A stretch of 64,000 nucleotides of DNA from Myrica gale (lineage: Eukaryota; Streptophyta; Magnoliopsida; Fagales; Myricaceae). Under the pieces are notes generated by a model. It saw nothing but the letters and a program-made list of their open reading frames with translations. It had not been told where the DNA came from and ran no database searches. The DNA lies in the NCBI GenBank assembly GCA_963930655.1, contig OZ005610.1:16621001-16685000 (forward strand), in the 5' to 3' direction. Shown here piece after piece: positions 34,949 through 44,844 of this stretch; within the stretch, counting starts at the first letter, position 1, and every line of letters begins with the position of its first letter. The translations under genes and the position numbers were made by a program.

Positions 34949-36731
34949 AAAGATGATGAAGATATTGTAGGTCTTAAAAAAGAGGTTGAAAAGCTTGTAA
35001 TTGACAAGGACAAAGTAGACACAATTGAGAAAGAACCTCAAAGGCTTCAAGAAGAGTCTTAACAAGATAAAGATGATCTACTGAAATCATGGAAATACAT
35101 CAAAAGTCATCTTCTTCAGCAAATCATTGGTAATGTAGAGAAAGGGGTAATCACTAGTTCTTCTTTAAATTAAGATAATAATTTTGCTTTACTTTCACAA
35201 CTTGAGCCTAAAAATTTTCTTGAGGCTAAAAATGATGAATGTTGAATCCATGCCAAGGAAGATGAATTGAAACAATTTGAGAAAAACCATCTATGACATC
35301 TAGTTCCTAGACCCAAGGATTATCCTATTATTGGTACAAAATGTGATTTTAGGAAAACAATATGGATAAATCTGGGGTTGTTATAAGGAACAAAGCAAGA
35401 TTATTAGCCCAAGGGTATAATCAAGAAGAATGAATAGATTTTGATGAAACTTTTGCACCCGTTGCCTGTTTAGAATCAATTCGTATGTTACTTGCTTTTG
35501 CTTGTTTCAAAGATTTTAAACTCTTTCAAATGGATGTAAAAAGTGCATTTTTGAACGGATTCCTCTCTAAGGAAGCATATGTTGAGCAACCACCTTTTTT
35601 GAAGATGAAAATCTTTCTAAACATGTGTATAAACTCACAAAAGCACTTTATGGTTTGAAACAAGCACCTCGAGCATGGTACGAAAGGTGAAGCTCATTCC
35701 TTATTGAAAATAGTTTTTCACAATGCAAAATTGATACTACCCTTTTTACTAAAGAGAAAAACAACGATTTGTTGATTGTTCAAATTTATGTTGATGATAT
35801 CATCTTTGGATCAACTAACGAATTCTTGTGTCAAGAGTTTTCACAAGTAATGCAAGGTGAATTTGAGATGAGCCTCAAGGGGGAATTGAACTCTTTCCTT
35901 GGACTTCAAATCAAACAAAGCAATGAAGAGATCTTCATCAACCAACCAAAGTATACAAAAGATCTTCTCAAGCGATTCTCTACGGAAAATTCAAAACCGA
36001 TAAACACACCTATGAGTCCATCAACAAAGATGGAAAAAGATGAAAATGGTAAAGATGTGGACCAAACCAAATTCGAGGTATGATTGGATCCTTACTCTAT
36101 CTTACCGCTAGTAAAACGGACATAATGGTTAGTATTTGCATGTGTGATAGATATCAATCATGTCCTAAGGAATCTCATCTTATTTCGGTTAAAAGAATTT
36201 TTAGATATCTTGTTGGAACTCAAAATCTAGGATTGCTTTATCCTAAAAGTGCTGAATTTAATTTACTAAGATACTCGGATGCGGACTACGCCGGTTTTAA
36301 AATTGATAGGAAAAGTACTAGTGGTGCTTGCCAATTCCTTGGCCCCTCACTAGTCTCTTGTGTTAAAAGAAACAAAACTCCATAGCTCTATCCACTGCGG
36401 AAGCCGAGTATATTGCTGTGAGCAATTGTTGTGCACAAGCTTTATGGATGAAACAACAACTAGAATATTTTAATCTTCATTACTCTCTCATCCCAATAAA
36501 ATGTGATAACACTAGTGCTATAACCTTACTAAAAATCCAATTCAGCACTCTAGGACAAAACACATTGAAATAAAGCATGACTTTATTCGTGATCATGCTC
36601 AAAGAGGGGATATAGTTTTTGAGTTTGTAAATACCGACCTTCAATTGACGGACATTTTCACAAAACCATTTAATGAGGATAGATTTTGCTTTATTCGACA
36701 AGAAATAGGAATGAGATTCTCATTGGATTAA
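34949..36731 (+). pseudogene. SIRE-like Copia pol remnant: reverse transcriptase and RNase H
   Basis: The first ~220 bp give a charged, coiled-coil-like stretch (LKKEVEKLVIDKDKVD) that may be gag-derived. From about 35185 the Copia RT is readable across frames: [76 protein letters not shown] and the catalytic motif YVDDIIFGSTN at 35787. RNase H follows (GMIGSLLYLTASKTDIM, then YSDADYAGFKIDRKSTSGAC), and the usual Copia pol end TDIFTKPFNEDRF leads to TAA at 36729. At least five stops or frameshifts are present. Protease and integrase are missing, so a large internal deletion joins the leader to RT. The env-like ORF follows after the solo LTR. Confidence 0.85.
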
Positions 36732-36879
36732 TATGATGATACATGTTTATTTTGATGTTTTGAATATGCTTCTTTGATTGCTTAGAACATGGCTTGCTCA
36801 ATATGCTAAAGTGCTTAATGATGATATAAGTTCAATTGCTATTTTGTTGAAAATTCTCTGAAAAATTTTCTTTGCATAG

Positions 36880-37071
36880 AATGTGTCAACACTTGGTGAT
36901 TCAAGTGTCAACACGTCTGGTTTCTATGGCATTTTGCACCAAGGAAGCATGTGTCGACATTTATGAGTCCATGTGCCAACACATCAGCTTCAGTTCTTGA
37001 GCTCCTTCAAAAATGGCTCTCGGGTACATGTGCAATGTGCCGACACATTGATACAATGTGTCGACACATAT
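36880..37071. repeat. Cluster of TGTCGACACA-type near-palindromes
   Basis: Variants include GTGTCAACAC (36885), GTGTCAACACG (36905), ATGTGTCGACAT (36950), GTGCCAACACAT (36972), GTGCCGACACAT (37037) and ATGTGTCGACACAT (37056). They occupy the spacer between pol and the env-like ORF. Further partial copies occur at 34235 (TCGACACAT) and 34285 (TGTCAGCACAT). Confidence 0.65.
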
Positions 37072-39506
37072 TGTGAGACCCCGTATTGCATTTTGCTATT
37101 TACTCTATGTATTTGTTTTTGGATTTAAATTCAAGGGGCTATTGTTTGGCCAATGTAAGATATTAAACTGATTATGGTATTTTGAATTATAAGTTTTCCT
37201 TAAGTATTTCATTATGTTGTGAAATCATGTTAGTATAATTTGTTATATTCATCATGGCCGAATTTCTCTAAGGTAGATTTTCTTTATGAATTAATTTTCC
37301 ATTGGCGTATTATTATGCTACAATCATTTATTAAATTAAATTCCAAGGAGAGTATCTTATTTCTTATTGTTGCTGAAATTCTCTAAGTAAAAATTTATTA
37401 CATATTAATCTATGGTTGTGAATTCTATGTTAGTGCATGTGGATTATTCCATGTTTTAATTAAGTAACCTTAACCTCCATTAGGTAGTCTTAAGCTTCAT
37501 TAGGAGAACTAAATGATAAGTTAGTGTGTCTATAGAATAGTTTAATGAAGAACTAAGTGATAAGTTAGTGTCCTTATAGAGTAGTTTAATAGAGATAAGT
37601 TAGTGTGCTTATAAGTAGTACATGTGAAAAGGGAAAAAGCAAAATGAAATAATGGTAAATGAAATCAAAAGGGGAATCATGTGAATGGCAAGAGAAGTTG
37701 AGAATTCACGTGAAGGGCTTGAGTTAAGGAGACAAAGAGATGAATGGAAGTGAAGGAGAAAAGACAAAAGCCATAATCAACCGGCCATATCAACCAATGG
37801 CAATGGGTGATACAACGTAAGGCAATTCTCTCCCCTTTTCTCACATTTTAGGCTAGGTTCATGCTACCTTCTTTTGCACTTCACTCCTCCGTAACTCTCT
37901 CTCACTCAGCTCACCTGGTTCTTTCATTTCACTTCAGCTCACTTCATTGCACCCATTTTCTCTCTTCAGCTCCCCTTTTCTTGAGGGTTATTTGCTGTTA
38001 AGAAGTATATTGATGAAGTTGATTAAAACAACAAGTCTATAAGAGGAAAAGGAGGTTAAGTTGGTAGAGTTTAATGGACATTATGTTTGGTAAGGTTTAG
38101 AACAAGGAAATTGAGTTAGACACATTATTAGTTGTTGTTTTGGGCTTAGAATTCTAGAATGTAATGTTGTTGCTGAAGTTTATGAATAGGCTTTGAAATC
38201 AATGATGTCAATGGGAAGAATCAGTGTACCTAAGAGACCATAAGTGGGACATATAGTAGTCCAATCAGCAACCTTATTAGAGATGTTTGATGCATGTGCT
38301 CAATTTTTTTTCTTCAATTGTTTTATGACAGCTAATTAAAGTAATCTTTTGTAAATGAAATTGTATTTTCAAAGATACGTACTTTTGGAAAACCGAAATA
38401 TTTATAAGTATTTCTTTGAATGTCTATGTGATTAATTTCCTAAGCGTCTATGTGAAGTATTTGAATCGCTTGTAGGCGAAACTTCATACCGAAACTCAAG
38501 AAGACCAAGGTAAGTGGAAGTAAGTAGAAACTTACATTTTTACGAAAACTGGAATGGTACACAGCATGACATCATAAGCAAGCATGACATGACACGAGTA
38601 TTTGCATATTTCTAAAAGAGGTTTTTATGCAAATGAATATGAAAAGTTTTATGTTAAGTTAAGGGGCTCTGGTCGGTACCGTACCATCAAGAAGGTATAT
38701 CCATACTGAAGGACGTTTACGTGAAGGGTGGATATTACCTAGGACCCCATACTGAAGGACGTTTACGTGAAGGTTGGGTAAGTCCTTGAAGTCTGTGCAA
38801 CCACACTGAAGGACGATTGAGAGAAGGTGTGGACCTCCAAGGGTTGTGTCTAGCCATCAGTTCTGAGGCCACTTCAAGGGCTAGCTCGACCAGATGTATG
38901 TCTCCAAGGGAAAAGGGAGACAGTTTCGATGGGAACGCACAACCCTGACTTAAAGGGTTAAATGGAGCGTATGTAGCCCACAAGTCAAGAAGTGAATACT
39001 TTTCAAGGACCATGTGTCTATTTAAGTACAAGAACATGTTTTCAAGTTCAAGAGCATGTGCATACCCATTAAGCATGCATGCACATCAAGATTTATGTTT
39101 ACTCATGATTTTTCATGTTCATGTCATAAGCACATGTTTATAAGTTTACATTTTCCCTTACTGAGTCTTTTGACTCACAGTTTTCAAAAATGTATCATTC
39201 CAGATGTTTCAGGTGAAGGAAGTCAGGAAGACTACCTGTCTTGAGAGATAAGACCTTAATGTATTTTGTTGTTGTGACTTTGATCTTTGTGATCTGTCAC
39301 TTAAGAAATGTATAGTTATATGAGATGTAATTAAGAAACTACTCGTCTTTTGAAGTCTATTATGAAGTTAAGTTATTATGAGTTCGTTGGCCCGTCTCTC
39401 TTTCAGTTTTCACTCCACTGTTTAGTATGATCAGGTTCGCTGGAGCTTTCTTTAAGGATTGCTCGCGGTGTCATTGGCCCTACGGAATAGCGTTTGGGGC
39501 GTGACA
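37072..39506 (+). mobile_element. Solo LTR of gypsy subfamily A with TSD CATAT
   Basis: It runs TGTGAGACCCCG to TTGGGGCGTGACA, 2435 bp, with CATAT at 37067-37071 and 39507-39511. There is no PBS or internal sequence. It is shorter than the 3441-bp copy at 1277 but has the hairpin CTGAGTCTTTTGACTCAC (39161-39178) and the CTGAAGGACGTTTACGTGAAGG-type motifs (38706-38830). It splits the SIRE-like element between pol and the env-like ORF. Confidence 0.9.
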
Positions 39507-39663
39507 CATATATCGGGCACAATGTTTTTTTAAATGTGTACCCGCATGTTATAGTAAGTCTCTTAGGGCATGGGTCAGCACATTTCCCCCTTCTATTCGC
39601 AAACCTCTCTCTCTCACCCTAGCTGTGCCATTTTATCACTTCCCCACGAAATCCTCTCACTGG

Positions 39664-40980
39664 ATGGCCTCCTCTCAAAACCTTACTGCCGACAACATCA
39701 CCTGCTCTTTCCGTGATGTCCTCCAGTCGCCCCAAGCTCTCCAAACCTCAAACACCATGTTCGGCCAGTTCCTGAGCAAGGAAGAAAGAGAAAAATTTGG
39801 AAAAAGTCATGCCCTCTACCGAAGCCTTCATCTACAGGTCAGGCCTTTGTATAAATAGATTTCTACAAGATTTTAGGGCTAGGAAGGTTATTGCTGGTAG
39901 ATGGGCTGATTTCAAGTGGTTTGATGAAAATTGGTTTGATTTTAAGGAAATGTTTGAATATCAAGGATGGGGAGTGTTTGTAAATTTCAAGGTTGATTGC
40001 TATATTTATCTTGTGAAATTAGTATATGCAAATCTTCAACTCACTACTTCCGAATCAGTCACAAGCTATGTAAATGGGAAAATTTTGGATTTGTCTGCAA
40101 CTTCTTTAAATAATGTGATTGCTGCTCCCAATGGGGGAAATAAGTTATTTGATGCTTACACATGGATAGGAATGGCAGAGGTAGAACCTCTAAATATACT
40201 TATTAGGGTTGTGTTGGATAATCTAACCCTAAACAAAGTGTTTAAACCCACTGCCAGTGACTTGACAGTCCAGGGAAGGATTTTATATCACATGGTGTGC
40301 CATGCTCTTTTACCAAAGACTGGTAAATTTTTGTATATCACCTTTTTGGAGTTGTTTATCATGTATTGTTTAATCACTCGTACTCCAATGAACCTTGGCC
40401 ATTTGATGATTAATCACATTAAGGCCACCTGTGAAAAGAAAAGATAGGGACTGCCTTATGGGATGTTTTTCACCCATTTATTTCATGTCTTTGATATAGA
40501 AGTCTCTATGGAGGTTAGAGAAAAACCCAAGGATTCACAAGAGTATAACCAGAAATACTCAAATTGATGGGTTTTATGCAAAATGAGGATGGGGATTGGG
40601 TGAAGATAACAGTAGTAACTCCTCAAAAGGTTGGTGATAAGGGTTCCGGGTCTGATGAGGAAAGTGATAATGAGGATGATGTTGAAACCGCTGTTGAGAC
40701 TCCTATAGAGGAGCATACTCCCTTATCTGTCTCTCCTCCACCTTTTGGATATACCTCCTGGAAGGCCCCTGCTGATAGCTCCCATCAGCCTCGCATAAAC
40801 ACACTTGAGGCCTCCATGAATGAGATAAAGAAAGAGCAAAAGAAGTTGGGAAAGAATATGGAGGATTTGGTCAGCTCTATTAAGACCGGGTTTGAAGACA
40901 TCATGAAGATGCTTGCTGACCATACTGAACATCTTGGGATTATCTCTAAGGATATGAGGAATCTCAAACATCATGTTGGG
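39664..40980 (+). pseudogene. SIRE-like env-like ORF with PF20167-like domain, truncated
   Basis: Some SIRE/Endovir Copia elements carry a third ORF after pol, often called env-like; its function is unproven. The start MASSQNLTADNITCSF is at 39664. A frameshift near 39797 moves the rest to another frame: LVKLVYANLQLTTSESVTSY, VNGKILDLSATSLNNVI, FKPTASDLTVQGRILYHMV, KFLYITFLELFIMYC, MNLGHLMINHI, then a stop at 40447 and GLPYGMFFTHLFHVF in the next stretch. From about 40564 a low-complexity acidic part (DEESDNEDDVETAVETPIEE) and a coiled coil (MNEIKKEQKKLGKNMEDL, LADHTEHLGIISKDMRNL) follow. At about 40980 it joins an oppositely oriented integrase. The domain layout parallels the accessory gene at 16722. 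Confidence 0.7.
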
Positions 40981-42045
40981 TTTTCTATCTTTCCAAAGCT
41001 CGTAAGGTGTTTTCATCAAAGTGGGTCTCATAGATACCCTATTCAAAACATAGCAAGACGTATTTACTGCTTCGGCCCAAAAATATTTCGGTAACTTGTT
41101 TTCATTCAAAATATTTCTTACCATCTCTTGAATAGTTCTATTCTTTCTCTCAACAACCCCATTTTGTTGAGGAATTCTTGGTGTTGAAAAATTATACTCA
41201 TAACCATTCATGCTACAAAATGATTCGAACTTCTCATTAACGAATTAACCACCATGATCATTTCTAATGGCTACAATGGTGTATCTTTTTGCGTTTTGCA
41301 CCCTTTTTGAAAATTTGATGAATTCATGAATGACCTCATCTTTTGAAGCTAAAAACAAAATCCATGTGAACCTAGAGTAGTCATCCACAATTACAAAAGC
41401 ATAGGTCTTTACACCAAGACTTTAAGTTATTGATGGACCAAATAAATCAAAGTGAAGTAATTGTAGAGGTCTACTAGTTGAAATGAAGTTTTTGGATTTA
41501 AAAGAAGTTTTCACTTATTTTCCCATTTGACAAGCTTCACAAACTTGATCTTTTTCAAAATTTAACTTGGGTAGACCATTCACAATATCATGCTTAGAAA
41601 TTTTCAAAATTTGATGCATGCTAGCATGACCTAATCTTCTATGTCATAGCCAACTATCATTTACATTGATCACAAGACAATTTTCCATACACACATTTTG
41701 ATCAATGTCAATCTTATACACATTTGAATTCCTATGACCAATGAACAATAATTTACCATCAATGACATTTTCAATAAGGCATCGAGAAGATTCAAACACA
41801 ACTCTATAACCTTTATCACAAAGTTGACTAATACTAAGCAAGTTATGCTTCAATTTATCAACTAACAACACATTTTCAATAAGTGGAAGGGTATTACCGC
41901 CAATATTACCTATACCAATTATTTTTCCTTTGGAGTTGTCTCCAAATGTTATATTTCCACCTTTGATGGTTGATAGACTTGAGAATCTTGATGGGTCACC
42001 GGTCATGTGTCTTGAACATCCACTATCCAAGAACCAACTATTACT
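40981..42045 (-). pseudogene. SIRE-like Copia protease end and integrase
   Basis: The minus strand reads SWFLDSGCSRHMTGD (aspartic protease active site DSG) near 42030, then the GAG-pre-integrase part (VDKLKHNLLSISQLCDKGYR, RRLGHASMHQILKISKHDI, VCEACQMGK). The integrase core follows with HFDLFGPS, FVIVDDYSRFTWI and TPRIPQQNGVVERKNRTIQE, whose E completes the D,D,E triad. YFWAEAVNTSCYVLNRV and TPYELWKDRKPN follow. Stops at about 41640, 41515 and 41245 break it. It ends at about 40981, where the env-like sequence of another element begins on the other strand. RT and RNase H of this copy are not in the window. The parts present are exactly those missing from the element at 34949-40980. Confidence 0.85.
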
Positions 42046-42059
42046 TTTCTTCTTTCTTG

Positions 42060-43703
42060 AATCCTACAAAACAAATTCAAGATGAAGCTTTTGGTACCCA
42101 AACCTTTTTGGGTCCTTTTGGGTTAGCTATGTTTCCCTTTGGAACCCATACCTTTCTAAGAGCTTTGCACCCAAATTTCTTAAGTGGACAATCAAATATT
42201 ATATGTCCATTCTTATTGCAAAAGTTGCAAATGTGAAAATATTCATTTGAAGATTTAGCCTTGACAAAGAAATTTTTGAAATACTTTTCATTTTGATAAG
42301 GCTTGTAGCCTAATCCACTTTTGTAAAAGATACATCTTTGACTATTAAGAATGTTTTCCAAAGCTTTGCTTCCTTGAGTGAATTTTTCAAGAATGATGTT
42401 TTGACAAGTAACCTTATCTTTGAAAGTTTTGTTCTCAATTTCCAAGGTTAAAATTTTTAGTTTCAATTCCTCATTCTCTAGCTTCAAAGTTCCTTGTTCA
42501 TCCTTTAAGGAATTAAGGTCACTTGTAGCTAGTGAATGCTTCTTTTTCAAAACATTGTATTTGTGTTTAAGCTTTTCAAATGTAATGTATAACTCATCAA
42601 AAGCATTTTCTAATTCATCATATCAAGGTTTTGAATCCTCAAGATCCGAGAGATATACCTCATCATCTTCTAGTGCCATGAAGCACATGTTTGCGATTTC
42701 TCCCTCATCTTCTTCTTCGGAAGAGCTTGAATCGCTATCTTTCCAAGTAGCTTTCTTAGCTTTCTTTTTGTATTTGAGTAGGGGGCAATCCGCCTAAATG
42801 TGACCGGGTTTCTTGCACTTGTAACAAGTGATGTGGTCTTTCTTGTTGTTCACCTTTAAGTATTCCTTCTTTGGCTCTTCTCTTTTGAAATCTTTGAAAT
42901 TCTTCCTAGCTTGCTTTCTCTTGAGAAAGTTTCTAAAGTTCCTAGTCATGAGTGCTATATCCTCGTCTCCACTTTCATCATCATCTTATTCAACCTCAAC
43001 AACGGAGGATTTCAAAGCTATACTCCTCCTTTTTGGGCTTTCTTCTTCATGACCCTTCATGGTGATTTCGTGAGTCATGAGAGATCCAACAAGCTCTTCT
43101 AAAGGCAATTTGGTGAGGTCCTTTGCTTCTTGAATAGCGGTGACTTTGGCTTCCCAAGTCATTGGTAGTGACCTAAGAATTTTTCTCATCAAATCGGAGT
43201 TAGTGTACACTTTGCAAAGAGCATTCAAACCATTTATGATATTTGTAAATCTAGTAAGCATGTCACTAATGTTTTCCTCCGGTTTCATTTTGAACAATTC
43301 ATAGTTATGAACTAGCATGCTTATCTAAGATTCTTTTACTTGGTTCGTACTTTCATGCGTGATTTTTAGAGTATGTCAAATTTCCTTTATCACAAGTAGA
43401 TATTCTATTGAATTCATTTCTATCTAATGCACAATAAAGAATGTTCATGGCTTTAGCAATTATGGAAATTTTCTTTTTGTCATCATTGGTATACTCACTG
43501 GCGGACTTAGGGACAATTTTCCCATCTACGGATTTCATAGGATAATGTGGTCCATTTAAAACACAAAGTCATAGATCATAGTCAATGGATTGAAAATAAA
43601 TTTTCATCTTTGCTTTCCAATAGGTGTAATCACTTCCATTGAGGGAAGGGGGTCTAGATGTTGAGAGTCCCACAACATGAGAGTTGTTACTTGAAGTTGC
43701 CAT
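42060..43703 (-). pseudogene. SIRE-like Copia gag
   Basis: The start ATG at 43703 (MATSSNNSHVVGLSTSRP) lies 40-odd bases inside the PBS. It is followed by PPSLNGSDYTYWKAKMKIYF (DUF4219-like), a TAA after SIDYDL, then the UBN2-type capsid (MLVHNYELFKMKPEENISDM, MRKILRSLPMTWEAKVTAIQ, LPLEELVGSLMTHE). Two CCHC zinc knuckles are visible: CYKCKKPGHI-stop-ADC near 42800 and CNFCNKNGHIIFDC near 42210, separated by a long coiled coil (LKHKYNVLKKKHSLATSDLN). Stops and at least one frameshift make it inactive. Gag coats the RNA and forms the particle. Confidence 0.85.
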
Positions 43704-43744
43704 TCTAACTCAAGATTTTTAAATCTTGCTAAAGTGAGCACCAA

Positions 43745-43756
43745 GCTCCGATACCA
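43745..43756 (-). other. Primer binding site of the reversed SIRE-like element
   Basis: The minus-strand sequence TGGTATCGGAGC follows the LTR end CA by two bases and precedes gag. It is Met-tRNA type with one change (CGG for CAG). Confidence 0.75.
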
Positions 43757-43758
43757 AT

Positions 43759-43845
43759 TGATATTCCTAGGATTAAGGCAACCCAAGAGGGGGGGTGAAT
43801 TGGGTTTGATAACAATAAAAGTAATTGAGATATAAAGCAAAGCGG
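43759..43845 (-). mobile_element. 3' end of the reversed SIRE-like LTR
   Basis: The plus-strand text TGATATTCCTAGGATTAAGG continues to the GAGGGGGGGTGAATTGGG landmark found at the end of these LTRs. Only about 85 bp in this orientation are recognisable before the neighbouring LTR piece runs the other way. The right boundary is approximate. Confidence 0.55.
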
Positions 43846-43849
43846 ATCC

Positions 43850-44840
43850 AAAATGAGCACGGAGTCATCAAGCAACGTCACCTTCAATGCTTAAAGTGAA
43901 GACTCAAGATGCTAGGGTAATCTTTGTAACTCTAAGACTTCAACTTTAACAAGGATTTCAATCACACACATGCATAAGTCTTCAAAACTTGTATAAACCA
44001 TTTTAACGTTGGTTGAAAGATTAAAACCTTTTTAATGGCTTCAAAATATCCCAAATATACTCCCAAACCTTTTTACATACTTTTGAGAAGTTAGAGTTTA
44101 AAATTGGGTATTCTAAGTTGGTCAAAATCAAGATTTTACATCAACCGGATCAAGCTTAAGTTGAGGAGATCGACCGGCTCAATGAAGCGGTCGACCGGTC
44201 CTACGACCGCTACACCAAGCGGTCGACCGGTTGCATTTATTAAAGAGCAATTAAGCTTCTGACAAAATGACCGTTGTGTAACGGTAACTTGAAACGGTCG
44301 ACCGGTTCATGTAGGGGTCGACCGGCTCGTTTAACAGATCATTCTAACGGCTATTTTTCTCAAGAGGCCTATATAAAGCCTTTCCCATGCCTTTGAAACA
44401 TAACTCAATCGTCCATAATAATTTACAAAGGCTTAGATTGATCAAAAATCTTCCAATCTTTATTCAAACATCATACACACATATTCTTCATTTTCACATC
44501 CTTGTTATTGTGTGAAGCCTAAGAGCTAGTTATTTCTCATTGTAATATCTACTCCAAGAGAGTTTCAGAGGGGAATTTTGTTCAACCATACACATTCCTA
44601 AGAGAGTGATTCTCTTGCATCCTTTCGTGAGGGTTGTTCATCGAAAGAAGGAGTTTGGAGAGGTTTGTTCTCAAATTCGTTCTTGAGGCTTGAAGAGGGT
44701 TTTCTCAAGCTCAAGTGTAAGAAAACCTTTCCCTTGGTTGAAGGGAGAATAGTGGAGAAACCTAAAGGCTCGGTAAAGGAGCTTGAGGGGTGGACGTAGG
44801 CGAGCTTGCCGAACCACCTAAAATATTGTGTTTGAGGGAT
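43850..44840 (+). mobile_element. SIRE-like LTR fragment in plus orientation, head-to-head with the previous one
   Basis: It matches the reverse complement of 21057-22540 in order: AGTGAAGACTCAAGATGCTA (43899), the GGTCGACCGG block (44168-44330), TATA box, and the GGGGTGGACGTAGGC landmark (44789). The first ~150 bp and the LTR end are missing. Both boundaries are approximate. Confidence 0.65.
44368..44378 (+). promoter_or_regulatory. TATA box of the SIRE-like LTR
   Basis: CTATATAAAGC lies downstream of the GGTCGACCGG palindrome block, at the expected U3/R position and in LTR orientation. The minus-strand copy at 20872-22661 has TATTTATAG near 21569 at the matching place. Confidence 0.5.
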
Positions 44841-44844
44841 CAAG

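Noticed and set aside
40723..40985. Continuation of the integrase frame into the env-like region
   Set aside because: The minus-strand frame stays open by chance past the junction at about 40981; similarity to integrase ends there and the plus strand is clearly the coding strand.
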